In this document: positions 1 through 12,169 of the stretch, in pieces
How positions within the stretch are numbered: position 1 is the stretch's first letter
How the letters are laid out: each line of letters opens with the position of its first letter
Source: Eopsaltria australis
Lineage: Eukaryota; Chordata; Aves; Passeriformes; Petroicidae
Reading direction: 5' to 3'
Assembly: GCA_034509425.1 (NCBI GenBank)
Contig: JAVTVJ010000534.1
Location: forward strand, 62,001 to 126,000
Length of the DNA stretch: 64,000 bases
Notes under the pieces: generated by a model
Told to the model about the DNA's origin: nothing
The model's input: only the letters and a program-made list of their open reading frames with translations
Database searches by the model: none
Translations under genes and position numbers: made by a program

Positions 1-1224
1 ATGCCTATGCAGCAGTGTTAGAAAGCAAATAACCACAATATTCTTAAAATAGCTTATGGAATTTCAAGTGAAAAGAAGCCATTTAGAGATGGTAAGAAGG
101 TAAGCATTACTGACATTTTGTGTAGGATTGTTTGATAGCTATTGTAAACTATGCTCTGGCTATAGCAGAATATCCCTTGGAGACGGTAATAAATTAGCAA
201 AGAAGGATGTCACTGCAAGTTATGTTGGGTGTAGTGATCATGTTAAAAAAAACCCAACCCACTCTGCTAAGGCAGAAATAGGCAGTTCAGTAACTTGTAC
301 AAAACAGAATCTATAGGTGGTGACCAGCTGAAGCAGGGCTGCAGGTCGTGGGTCTTGGCTCTGTGGAAGGATTGGGTCTTTGTAGCCCAGGGTATGGCCT
401 AGAAAGGCTGACCTCTCTCATACATTTATTCCATTGGTATTTTTAGGCTCAGTTTTGCTTTCAAAAGGTATTGTCTCTGGTAGGTAGAGTTCTTCTCTCA
501 TACCCACTACTACCTTTCATCCTATATCCTGAGTAATCTGGGGTTGAGGGCAGCAAGTACTCCAAACCAAGATTTCCACACATTTATACATCTTCAGCTT
601 GTATGTAGACAAATTCTAACACAAATTAACTTCTTTACCCTGTGGTATTACAGAACATTAGAAATATTGCTGTAAATTATACATATTTTTTTCCTCTTAT
701 CTAGATCACTGATTGCTTTTAATCGTATAATGACCAAGTGTACTGGTCCCAAGCAAAAGTGAGGATGAATTTTATTAGGGCAAACATGCTAAGTAACAGG
801 ATGCATATTTAAGATAGAAATACACATCAACACCTTCACTTTGTTGCTTTAACATGGGACGTTAATCTGAAAGAACAGATGTAAAAATTTTTTAAAAATC
901 CCAAAATCTTGATCAAACTCCTTGGGTGGGAAAAGATCAGTGTTGGATTCCCAATAATGAGCTGTGACAGCCTATTTCACTGTGTTGGGTCATTGGTCTA
1001 ACATATCAGGCAGGCATTTAATTTTTTTATTTTCAGTGTTTGTAATTACATACAGCATCAATTATTCATAAGAGCTGAAATCTCTTTAACTGATAAAAGT
1101 AGGAGAGACTTCTTTACATCACTTTCAAGGTTTGTGTTCTGACAGGTTAAATAGACAACTTGCAGAGTAACTCCAGCCAGTGAGTTGGTTTCACTGGGGA
1201 CCCAACTTCACTGCCCCTGTGCAA
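1..1224. other. Intronic sequence, nothing recognised
   Basis: AT-rich sequence upstream of the first visible PRKAR2B exon, so presumably part of an upstream intron. Short open frames occur, but none has recognisable protein features. No repeat family was identified by eye. Confidence 0.5.
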
Positions 1225-2365
1225 GCGCACGCAGCATGGGGGATAAACAGGAGGAGGTAGAGACGTGCACACCTGCAGGGCTATGATCCTGTGTCCTGGG
1301 ATGGCTGCTGTGACTGCAGTGTTGGAATGGAAGGACACAGCTCTTCAGGAAGGACAAGCAGGAGAGATGAGGGAAGGGTGTCACCCTCTATGCCAGTGAC
1401 CAGCTGGAGTGCATGGAGCAAAGCCTGAGGGAAAAGAGGAGCCAACCCAGAGCCTGTGGGTCAGGATTAAAGGGAGGGCAGGGAGAGGTGACATTGCAGT
1501 GGGAGTCTGCTACAGCTGCCAGGCCAGGAAGCACATAAGGTTCTCTATGGGCATTCTCACATTAGAAACCCTGGTGTTCATGGGGGACTTTATCCACCCC
1601 AATATCTGTTGGAAGGACAACAAAACAGAGCATAAGCAATCCAGGAGATTCCTGGAATGCATTGATGGTAACTCCTCCAAGCAATAGGGGAGCCAACAAG
1701 GAGAGGTTCTCTGCTGGACCTTGTTCTCACCAACAAGTAGGATCTGGTGGGGAGTGTGAATCTCTAGGGCAGCCTGGGCTGCAATGACCATGAAGTGGTG
1801 GAGTTTGAGATCCTCAGGGTGGTGATTAGGGTACAAAGCATTTGACACTGTCCTGCATCACATCCTTGTCTCTGGACTGGAGAGGCATGGATTTGACTAC
1901 TCAGTGGATAATGAATGGATGGATAATAACAGCTGGATGCACTCAAAGGGTTGTGATCAACAGCTCGATGTCCAGGAGGAGAGCAGTGAGGGCTGGGGTT
2001 CCTCAGGAGTTGGTGCTGTTTAACACCTTTGTCAGTGACAGGGATCAAGTGCACCCTTGGCATGTTTGCCAACAACACCAAGCTGTGTGGGGCTGTCACA
2101 CTGGAGGGAAGGGATCCAGAGGGACCTTGACAGGTTTGGGAGGTGGGTCTGTGAGAACATGAAGTTCAACACAGCTGAGTGCAAGGTGCTGCACCTGTGT
2201 CAGGGCAATCTGAAGCACAAGTACAGGATGGGCAGAAAATGGATTGAAAGCAACCCTGAGAAGGAAGACTTGGGAGTGTTGGTGGATGAGAAACTCAACA
2301 TGACCCCACAGTATGTGCTGGCAGCCCAGAAAGCCAAATGCATTTTAGGACTACAACCTCATGTA
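1225..2365 (+). repeat. CR1 LINE fragment (endonuclease and RT pieces, internally deleted)
   Basis: The + strand translates in pieces to CR1 ORF2. At about 1575-1690 there is an endonuclease segment with the motif MGDF followed by a D-I-C-W-like block and a conserved RRFLECID stretch. From about 1840 there is an RT segment that includes an RDLDR-like block, a KCKVLHL-like block and DLGVLVDEKL. The two pieces are too close together, so the RT core between them has been lost. Several stops and frameshifts show an old, dead copy. The 5' limit near 1225 and the 3' limit near 2365 are estimates. CR1 is the main avian non-LTR retrotransposon and is usually 5'-truncated; this copy also lacks the 3' untranslated end. 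Confidence 0.85.
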
Positions 2366-3453
2366 AATTTAGTTTATTTTGCATATAAAAAAATGGGGAT
2401 AGTGAGATATTCTGGTTTCTGTATATTTTAATCCTTTTATAGATGTATTGATGTCTGCAGAGACAGCAATGATTATGTATGTGTTTGTTTTGGTACAGAT
2501 GGTTGTCAAATCTGTAGATGTAATTTTTAATTAAAAAAATAAATAAATTTTAGGGTATCCCATGAGATGAAGCCATTTTTTCTTGCCAACATCTACTTTT
2601 CTTGCAACAGCCAAATTATTCCCTTTTTCTCCCAGTAGCACATAAATACTAGCACTACAGTGTTGTTTCTCCCTCATCTTTGACTTCTCAATCAGTCTAT
2701 GGGATTCACTGAAAGCCTGAATTGCCTTCATGCCTCACTGCCTGCATTCTGCTCTGTATATGAATGCATGTGTCTATGTACACTCTGTCTCCCTGGCTAC
2801 GGAGCAGTCTCAACTCCTCAGGGAGCCCTTTCTTCCTGAAAGTGTGTGCTTGCAGCACCTTCCAGCCACACACCTTTCTTTGGATTGAGCCAGATCCCTC
2901 TGTGTGCAGAGCCTGCCCTTGTAGGAACTGTGGGTATTCTTCCCCAAGGTTAATCAGAGTTTTGGAGCGGGCTTCAGATATTCTTGAGATGTTAATATTT
3001 GTTTATTGGGAAATTCGGTGGCAGTATTGCTGAATAACCTGTCAGGTTCTTTGGCTGACTGGTACATACAGCATGCACCTGTGGCTATGATTTACCTTTT
3101 CTCCCTTTATGTAAAGGCCAAGCCTATGTGCTTCTGTTCTTCAATTTTGTTTGTAATAAAAAAACATCATCTCCTGAAACTGACTTATTTGGCGAGGGAA
3201 ATAATAAAACATACCTCATGCATTTCATCATTAAAATATTACCGTTGCTGTTAAATTTCCAGAAGTTGAAATACAAATATTTTGAAAGCTATGTTCTAAC
3301 TACTGTCTTGCCAGGACTGTTTGTTTGTCTTCCAAATAATAGCTGTGTATTTGCTGTGCTCATCCCTTCTCATTCCTCACAGTTGTCATAGCCTTCCACA
3401 GAGAAAAGACAAGAACCGTTCTCCATAGACCTGACAACTCCCTTCTTTGTCAG
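2366..3453. other. Intronic sequence, nothing recognised
   Basis: No coding exon, repeat family or RNA gene recognised. It includes a short A-rich stretch near 2528-2550. Confidence 0.45.
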
Positions 3454-4126
3454 TGTCCTGGGTTGACTGTATGATGCTTGTATCCCCAATCGTCTGTCCT
3501 GCTTATGCCAGGTATTAAGTTCTGTAGCTTTAAGTTAAGCCCAGAGAGAGAGAGAGTGAAGAGAGTGAAAGGAAGAGAGAAAACGCACACAGTTTGTCTA
3601 CAGGAGTTACACCTTACTCCCCCAGAAATTCCTTCAGAGACTGCGCTCAAAGCAGAAACAGAAAAATAGAAATAAACTCTCTGTGTGCTCTTAGAGTTCG
3701 CAGCTGAGTGCTCTCTGAAATCTCTCGGCTTTTGCAGAGAGAGAGAGACTTTATTTCTTTTACTAGTTTATTTCTTCTAAGACTAGTCAGCATCTCTGTA
3801 GTCCAAGACATCAAGACAATCCCCCGGGGGCCCCCCGACTCTGCAGCCGGGCCTGGCCATCGGCCCCAGCCTCTGGAGGGACTGAGGCTGATACAGCCGC
3901 ACCCACAGGAGGACTCTCTAGATCCACCATCTCTTCAGAGAAAAGAGAGGTTTCATTCTTTTATATCATTCAATTTTTGTTCCCAAACTTGTGAATATTC
4001 TGCTTATTAAATAAATAGCTTTTTCCACTTTTTCTCTCAAGAAATCTTTTCCCGAACCAGTTTGGGGGAGGAGTGGCTGAAATTGGCTTGTCTAGAGGAG
4101 ACCCCCTTGGAGGTCTCCTCCTAACA
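3454..4126 (+). repeat. Probable solo LTR (unassigned avian family)
   Basis: A block of about 673 bp begins TGTCCTGGGTT and ends CTCCTAACA, the TG...CA layout of an LTR. It has a GA-rich middle, a short GC-rich section near 3820-3900, and an AATAAA signal at about 4009 roughly 115 bp before the end, which suggests the + orientation. No clean target-site duplication was found at these limits: the 5 bases before are gtcag and the 5 after are tttgc. Boundaries are therefore tentative. No internal retroviral sequence is attached. Confidence 0.5.
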
Positions 4127-7100
4127 TTTGCCCTAAACTAAGACAGTCAGTCATTTCTTCAAACTGTCCGTGAGTTTGTCACGCTTTCCTTGAGATTTTG
4201 TGAGGTCTTATCAGTGTGAAGGTATATTAACATAACTGCATTATCTTGTGTTGGTCTCAGCCTCTGAAACAATCATTCTACCTGGATTAATCCTGAACTA
4301 AAGTGAAAGTTTCCCGTGATGGAGGGAAATTAGAGGGGCTCCAAATTATTGTTATTATCCATGGTGTCCCAGCCTATCATTGTCCTGGAGTTAATTGAGT
4401 ATTTCCTCCATTTGGGACATAAAAACATAAATCTGACTAAAGCATGTATTTTAGAGAGGCATTAATTTAGATTAGATTTTGTGCTTGTTCTGATTAGGTC
4501 ATTCTAATTAATAATCTGTTTGTGAAAGAAGAGAAGTGAATATTAATTACTGTAGTATAGGAATGTGATTACAATAAGCAAAATTCAAAGTTTTTCTGAA
4601 AGTTGAGAACTCTGAGAAATAGGTAACCTTGGAACTGAAAAGGTAGAACATATACTGCCCATCATTCTCATCAGTTAAAATTTAGCCTGGGATTTTGAGG
4701 TATATGATGAAAAAACCATAGGTAAATCAGGAATCACTCTACTGAAAACACTAGAGTTAAATGGAATAAAATCAGACAGTGTGTTGAGAGCAGGTTCTCA
4801 GTCTATTGTTCAAATTTGGACTAGGTTTGACCCACTGACCTCAGTGAGGTCCTTGAGAGTTTTAACACAATTTTGCCCTCAATAGGATAGAAAAAAGTGT
4901 ATTATTTGGATATGACATTTGTTTCCTAAGCTCACCCGGGGCATTTGCACTTTCAACACAAGGAAGACACACTATGGTGTGGATGTTTCTCTTTGTCTAT
5001 GCATTAAGCTTCATTAGCAGTATTCCTGCTTTGTAAATAAGGATGGGGTTTGGGGGGCTATGGCCTGCCAAATTTGAAGGTTTTAAACGTGTAATAGCTT
5101 AGTTTAATTTTTGTGAGGTTTTTTGATTTATTTGTTTTTCTTTTTTTTTTTTTTTAAGGGGATTTAGTCCTCTGCCATATGAAGAAATTGCAGTGGCTAA
5201 TTGAAAGTGAGGCTTGTGGAAAGTGTTCTAATTTTTACTAACACTGAAGATTAATCACTAATCCCCTGCCAGCCCTTGTCACTCCGAGCAGGCATTTTGG
5301 CTTTGTGTGTTTTTCTCTAGAAGAGCATTACTTTGAGTTGCTGTGTGTCAGGAGGCTGAGCAGTCTCCTGTTGGTCTCTGTCCCCTAGAGCAGCTGCAGG
5401 GGATGGGGTGTGCTCACCCTGGCTTGGGCACACGCAGGGTTCCATGCACTCTGCAGCACACCTGGGGATGTGTCTTTGCCGTGGTTTGCAGACATGCAGG
5501 AAGACCCAGTTTACAGGTCTGGTTGTCAGAGAGTGCTCAGGTATGTCCTTCACAGCCCCAGATACGCAGAGCCTCTTCTTGAATCCCAGGCTTACAGTCC
5601 CTGACTTCTTAGGAAGGCTGCATGTCTAATGTCTGTGATGCATTTAGCTTCTTATTCCAGGTGACATCAATGGCACAAGAATCTCTGGCAGTTTCTGAAG
5701 CAAAAGCATTTAAATTTTGAGTTTGCAAAAAGGGACAGCTCAGGCTATCAGAACAGGTTCACCATGTAGAGGATGCCTAGGTAGGGATCCTTTCTTAGCA
5801 TTATCTTCTTAGTCTTGCTACTCTGCAAACCACCCCACAGACTCCCATTTCCTCCTCCACTTACAAAGTTATGCTGATCTTGATCATTTACCAATTATTT
5901 CTGTTTATTTGCTTGATCTGTATTGCAAAAATATTTTAGAAGCTGTGCTTCCATACAGTTCTCTGAGCAAGGACTTTCAATGAATTTCAGTTGCTAACAA
6001 GTGATAGATGGTGGAATTCTCTCTTACGTAGTGCTAACAATCAAACTACTGGAATAGGTCACATAAGTTTGTGCACTTTCAAATGGTAATTTAATCAAAA
6101 CTTCATCAGGATACAGACCTCTGTCATTTCTCTCACACACACCCACCCCACTCCCTGATAATTTTCCCGTGAAGTTTGTAATGGATTTTGTTTGAAACAA
6201 AGTAGAACATGAAGAGTCACATTCAATATTGGAGTGACACCATGCTTGTAAACAAGATTCTCTGTGCACAGCTGTGTATTATTTGTTGTGGTGCAGCACT
6301 GTTTCTAATACTGAAAAAAAATATTAAATGTCGCTGGACATGTTCTGAATTTATCTGCATGTCTGTTTATGCCTTTTATTGGGAAAAATCCTGACTTTTG
6401 CAATGGCAAGGTTTTGCATTCCATGAGTTTTTTTCCTTCTATATTTTGCACAGGTTAGTGGGGATGCATGTGTCACTGTGGTTTTTTTCTAGCAAGTTGT
6501 TTGAATCATTTTGAGCAACCAGCCCTCAGCACAATGTCACTATAACCTTTAAGATTAAGTATATTTTTGCTGTAGAGTTAATTTCAATAGCCACATAGGT
6601 ATTACCTCACACCCATTCTCTTCCCATGTTTACCCCTGCTGGAAAATTGGAGCTGTGAATTGGCACGTGTCAGCAGAGTTGCATCTGGCATGTTATTAGG
6701 GATGGGGTAACCCTCCAATAAGGCTGCCTGGGTTTCACATTGTAGGGAGCAGTCCTTGGGCAGCCTTGAGCACAAAGCCAGCTGCTCTCTGCTGTGCCTG
6801 CAGGCAGACATTGAGAGTCCTGAGAACCTGCATGTGGACATGGCTGAGAGGAGAGAGGGGAGCAGTGTTGGGAAGCAGCTCAAGCAGCAGCAGGGTGGGA
6901 ATCACAATGCCTAAGCACCACTTCTATGTGTGTGTAGCTTGGGGCTTGAACCTGTGGATTTAAGTACAGTATTCCTGTGTTCCATGAGTGGGATTTCAAA
7001 GCTGCACTCATAATTCAGCCTGGATGCCAAGACTGTCTTGGCATCCCTGTCTCTCTGGATACCACTTTCACTTGAGCCATGTGAATCAGGACAGTCATCT

Positions 7101-9718
7101 CAGTCCAAACCTAAGAGCCAGCCTAACTCAGATCTCAGTAAGGATGGTGGTTAAAAATAGATATCCAGGGAAGGTGGTCATCACAGGCAGAATAAGTAGT
7201 GTTTCTTCCCTGGGAATCTCTCTGCTGTTCCTGATGCTGTGTGGCTCCAGGAGGAGCATTTACTATCCCTCATTGAATATTTCTGCCATTGATTTGTCCA
7301 TTTGTTTCTGAGCCAAGACTTTCTGCTTCTGACATGTTTGAAAGATAATTTAGTATTTGTTTTATGCCTCAAGCAAAATGCATCTTAGACTTTCTTTTGC
7401 CCACCTTACTGTGCTTATCCTGCCAGACATTGTAGTGACCTGGTTGATCTGCTTTGTGCTGAAAACACTAGCTAAATTCCTGTAGGGCTGGTTATTATCT
7501 GAGACCTTCTTGTATGCTAGTGCTTCCACCTTTCTGGATTACAGAAGTATATTGTGATTTGATACCAGAAAAATAGAGAGTAGTTCAACTTGCTCCATAA
7601 CAAAGAACTGTGGGTTCTGCTTTTAAATCTCCCAGTAACACATTTGGATGACCTCCATGAAATCCCAGTCTGCGCAGGAAGGCTTTGTCTGGTTGCTGCT
7701 GAAACACTGATTATTCACATAAGCTCAAAAGTAGTTGCTGATTAAGGTTCTGACATTCTTGCTAATTATTTTTTCTAACAGTAAATAATTTGTAAAATCT
7801 ATTGCACAATAAATTAAGCTTCTTGCAGTCAAATAAAAGAGTGAATTTAGAATTATGTAGCCAAAAAAGAACTTTTTTCTTTGACAATCCCAGTAACTTG
7901 TTTATGTTAGTTTTGTGCTACATGTTCCTTTTTTTTTTTTTTAATGTGCTGAAGTAGCTGTCTAGAGGAGTTAAATCTTCATATCTACAGATTATGTACA
8001 GAACTGACAGCCAAAGCCCTCCTTGAGTTTGGGGAAAGCTTTTGAATGGGAGCGAAACATTATTTTATGCCTTCTTGTTAGAAATATGTCAGATTCCAGT
8101 GTTTTTTTTTAATATGAGCACATCTGCTGAGACCTGCTGCAAATTTACTTGCTTGAGGAAAGACCTCAACCATCTGATGGTGACAGTCATGACTGATGTC
8201 CTGAAATGAATTTGGCCCATAACAGTAGTGACAAAATAAACAGTTTTGAGGAATCAAACAGCCCCCATATTACAAAACAGCAGTTGCATAAAATATGCTG
8301 TCTGCTTTGATAAAAATGTGTCTACAGCTTTTGTCTTTTTATTTAGAAGAAAAATTGTTGGGGGGAATTAGTATTCATGTTTCAAAATAACTCTGCTGCT
8401 TATGTTACTCTTGTGCTCATCTAAATCTATATGCTTGGGGATCATAACAGCTTATTAACTAGAGGTTTCCTTCCGCATGACTAGCACTCCAAACCTCTGT
8501 AGTTGGGTTTCCCAGTGTATTTTTTTGCCTCTTGGACCTGTCCCTCCTGTATGTGCTTGCACAAACCATCTGTGACTGTGGTTCAGAAATTGTAGCTTTG
8601 CTCTGGTTTTTTGTCCCCAGAGGAGTAAGAAGTCAGTTTGCATCTCAGGCTGTTGTTACTGTCTTTTCTGTTTTCTCAACAATTTTATTCTCTTTGCTTA
8701 GGTGTTCAAGACATGATGCATAACTCCCATGTAAAATTTAGTGGGATAAAATAAAAAAGGTCAATATTTTTCATTTTTCAGTTCTGTGTAAACATGAAGA
8801 GCAGTTTTTAAAGTAGAATATTAATAAGCACTGTAAGGGCATACATTTTTAATGTGGCTGCTGCCCACATTTGAAATTAGGTCATTCAGATTTTCTTCTT
8901 GCTGTTTATTCCAGCAGTTAATACATCACATGAAAGTAGAGTTCAAGACCAGTGTTTTTTACTAATTAGAAGGATGAAGGTTGTATTTGGAAGGCAAAAC
9001 ATAAAGCTATTTATCTATTTTCTCTAGTAACTCTCAAAGAAGCTGGTAAACCTAGAAATTAAATAGAGGCAAAGCCCTGTATTTTAAGTTGTATTTTGCA
9101 GTCTCTCCCAGTTGGAAACAAGACAGGAGTCTGATTACAAATGTTTGCAGCATGCAGTTGGAAATGTGCCAGGATGGCACTATAAAACATTTGCACTGGG
9201 GTTTTGGTGGGGGTTGGCATTGTTATTGACTTACCCAAAGAGTTTTAAAGGTTAGTCAAAGCAAAAGTTGATCTTTTAATGGGATTACAAATTAGGGTTT
9301 TTTTTCTCTATAGGAGTATCTTTAGTGCCAAATTTCCAATAGGCATATTTTGTAAAAATAAAGTAATTTTTTACATACTTTTTAAAATCCCTGCTTGCAT
9401 TATTGTTTGCAAGATGCCAATTTCTGTGCACTCAATAAATAATGGAAATGAAGATCTAAAGGTTTCACATCCAGTCATGAACAGCAGTAACAGTAACTTA
9501 GAAAGCTGAAAACGGTCTCGAAAGCTTTTTAGTTACTATGTACCATCTCTTGCAACGCTACTTAAAAGTTAAAGTGTATACCAATGGGTTCCTATAAAGA
9601 TACAAACATAATGCTTATCAGGTGTTTGTAGTTGTCACACTTTGAATGAAGTATAAGGTTATGTTTAAAGCAAGTTAGACTACTACAGAAATAATCAAAA
9701 TGTTGTCTTTTCTTTCAG
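4127..9718. other. Intron of PRKAR2B upstream of the first visible exon
   Basis: About 5.6 kb of AT-rich sequence with homopolymer T runs (for example near 5140-5155 and 7930-7942). I saw no exon, repeat family or RNA gene. The last bases before 9719 form a pyrimidine-rich tract ending in AG, a normal splice acceptor. Confidence 0.5.
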
Positions 9719-9754
9719 CTCCAGCGGTAAACCGATTCACCAGACGTGCATCAG
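9719..9754 (+). CDS. PRKAR2B: PRKAR2B internal exon, inhibitor / autophosphorylation segment
   Basis: This 36-bp exon lies between a pyrimidine-rich acceptor ending in ag (9717-9718) and a strong donor, gtaagc (9755). It completes a split codon at each edge and encodes P-A-V-N-R-F-T-R-R-A-S. RRAS is the inhibitor-site motif of type II PKA regulatory subunits, in which the serine is autophosphorylated by the catalytic subunit. NRFTRRAS followed by [12 protein letters not shown] in the next exon fits the II-beta paralogue rather than II-alpha. The protein holds PKA inactive and is tethered by A-kinase anchoring proteins. The N-terminal docking exon and the bulk of the cAMP domains lie outside the window. 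It is probably exon 2, by analogy with mammalian gene structure. Confidence 0.93.
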
Positions 9755-10846
9755 GTAAGCTGAATGAAGTTTCATTTGTCTACATAAGAGTTGAAACATT
9801 ATGCTGACAATGGTTGTCATGTAAAACGTAATATGACATTCGTCAAAGTTCTTTAAAGATGTCGGACTTGGGCTAACCTCTAATTTGTTACCTGCTTCAC
9901 TGAAAAATGTAGCCAAGGTTTCAGGTCATGGAACTTGTATGAACCCTTTTTGTTGCTGTGGAATTTATTAAAAACCTAAGCTTCCCCCCCCCTCCCCCTG
10001 CCTTCAAAAAATTTCAGTCCTAGCAGAACTGAAGGTTGAAAGCAAGAACTGAATGTAATCTGAATGTAAGCAGGGTTACCTTGCTTACTTCACAGACAAC
10101 CTGAAACTGCGATTTTGTGATCAGCTATGCATGAGGAAATGTACAACTCTGTTGGAAATCCCACTCTTTTCCAAACCCAGGCTGGTTTGTGTGCATGGTG
10201 TGGTGTTGTGCTGTGCAGAGCTGGCAGATCGGGTCTGGAAGCATCATTCCTGTGGTGGTGGTGTGTTGTGTTGGGCATGTACCTGCCTTGCCTGGTGCTG
10301 GTTTGTGTATTCTTCAAGTTAACTTGCTGGCTCAGAAGACTCTTTACCTTATTTCCATTACATGTAACAGATCCCTCCAAATTATGTATCATTAAAAGTT
10401 AATATTCTTGGTCTTTCCTTATTATTCTGCTGTGTTGTGTCCTCTAGGCTTAATTTTTGAGGGCTTTTTTCTCCTTTAGTGTGAGGCCCAGAATCTGGAT
10501 CTTATTTGTTTAAAGTACTATGAATCTGAAAATGTGACATAAAAGTCACCATGAAATGTAATGAGACTCATGGCTGACTCATAAGAGTCAGAAGAGCAGG
10601 AGATGTGAGCTGTTCCTAGTTGTTTCAGTATGCCATGTTTAACATCCAAGTATAAAATGCTCTTTGTTTTCAACTAGGTCATTTTTAATAAATTTATTTC
10701 ATAATGCAGTAAGTCTGTTCAGACTTCTAGTTTTGCTAGTTACCTCAGGCAGTTACTTGTCAATGTAAAAATACTAGAGAAAATCCTCAGGATTACTGAG
10801 GAACTGTAGAGATAAAAGGAGGCCTGAAGGATTGGTGCATAGCATA
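9755..10846. other. Start of the large PRKAR2B intron
   Basis: No gene or recognised repeat. It contains a short C-rich run near 9985 and a G/T-rich stretch at about 10185-10300 that yields overlapping short frames on both strands. I treat those as chance frames. Confidence 0.5.
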
Positions 10847-11044
10847 TCATAGAATCACAAAATGGTTTGGGTTGGAAGGGACCTTAAAGATCATCCAGTT
10901 CCAAACCCCTGCCATGGGCAGGGATACCTTCCACTATCCCAGGTTGCTCAGAGCCCTGTCCAGGCTGGCCTTGGACACTTCCAGGGATGGGGCATTCACA
11001 GCTGCTCTGGGCAACCTGTGCTAGCGCCTGACCACCTTTCACAA
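10847..11044 (-). repeat. CR1 3'-end fragment
   Basis: The + strand reads TCATAGAATCACAAAATGG followed by a GGGTTGGAAGGGACCTTAAA-type block. This is the reverse complement of the well-known CR1 3' end. The similarity continues through about 11040 (blocks such as CTGCCATGGGCAGGGA and GGCCTTGGACACTTCCAGGG). It is a short 5'-truncated insertion in antisense orientation to PRKAR2B, with a few substitutions. Confidence 0.93.
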
Positions 11045-11511
11045 ATGTAGCACAAAGTACAAAAATATAATTAATTCCAAATATTCTCATGCTTTAAGTA
11101 ATAATAATACATCATGAGGTACTTTAGCTTGAAATGAAAGGAATGATTTGTTAACTAGTGCTCAGTAACAGTGAGCAGGGCTCTATGCAAATCACATTTA
11201 ATGTTTTAAGGAGAGTTCTACTGTGACTGATTGATAGCTGATGTTAATGAATGCAGTCCTTCTAACAGATGTATGATAAGCTTTTGCATCCAGAGAGTTT
11301 GACTGCTTGGAAAGCTAATACATGCACACAAAAAAACCCTCCAATCAGTTATTCTTAATGTTTCTTTAATATTAAATTAACATTTATTTTTAGAAGGAAA
11401 CTAAAAACATGTTATAAGTATGAATTTTTTTGAAATTATTGTGGAAATAATTTTTGTGGGAAATTAATATGTCCTGTGCTGGTCTTGTTGTGGAGAGATG
11501 AAATAGTTATC

Positions 11512-12089
11512 TGTCTTAGGTTACAATGGTATGTATTCTATCACCATCTTCATAGGATGTTGGGGCCAGGTGGGGCACTCTTCCTGGCTCATCCCTGATG
11601 GCCCCAGGGCATGTCTTCTAATGGGCCAGCTGTTGGAGCCAGGAGTGGCACTTTGCTCATCCCTGATGGCTCCATTTAATGGGCCATTGAGTCCCACTGA
11701 TAAAACTACATCATCCCATTGTGAGATGCTGCACCCAGGGGGAGGAACCAAGCATCCCTATCTGGATATAATCTGGGATTTGAAACACCACAAGTCAGCT
11801 TTTCCACTGGATTCCCAGAGGAAGACCAGACCCTTCTACACCACCACTGGACCTTCAGAGGAGAACTACACCTTTCCACAGGATCACTGCTTCAACAGAA
11901 CCACATCTATCACTCCCAGAGGACTGCAGCCACCATCTAAGTGGACTACTACCAACACCCTGACCGACAGGGTGTCAGGTTGTATTCTGAATCTATCAGT
12001 GTTTTTTTTACTATTGCATTTATTTAATATTTTCTATTAAATTGTAGTTCTGACTGAGTCTCTCACTGATTTGCTTTCAGACTACTACA
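11512..12089 (+). repeat. 5' LTR of provirus A
   Basis: Starts TGTCTTAGG and ends ACTACTACA. It contains a TATA-like element in the GATATAATC block near 11765 and an ATTAAA polyadenylation variant near 12037, about 50 bases before the end. It is preceded by ttatc, which recurs after the 3' LTR. Open frames inside it on both strands are chance frames. Confidence 0.93.
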
Positions 12090-12094
12090 TTTTT

Positions 12095-12112
12095 TGGTGC
12101 CCAGTGTGAGGC
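12095..12112 (+). promoter_or_regulatory. Primer-binding site of provirus A, matches elongator tRNA-Met
   Basis: TGGTGCCCAGTGTGAGGC lies 5 bases after the LTR. It is complementary to the 3' end of elongator tRNA-Met (TGGTGCCCCGTGTGAGG...) except for an A for C at the ninth base and the last base. Mammalian ERV-L was named for a tRNA-Leu primer, so the primer differs here. Confidence 0.75.
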
Positions 12113-12169
12113 ACGACCCTGAGGATAGTCAGAATTACAATTTTGTGTTCTAGATGCCACCTATTCACC

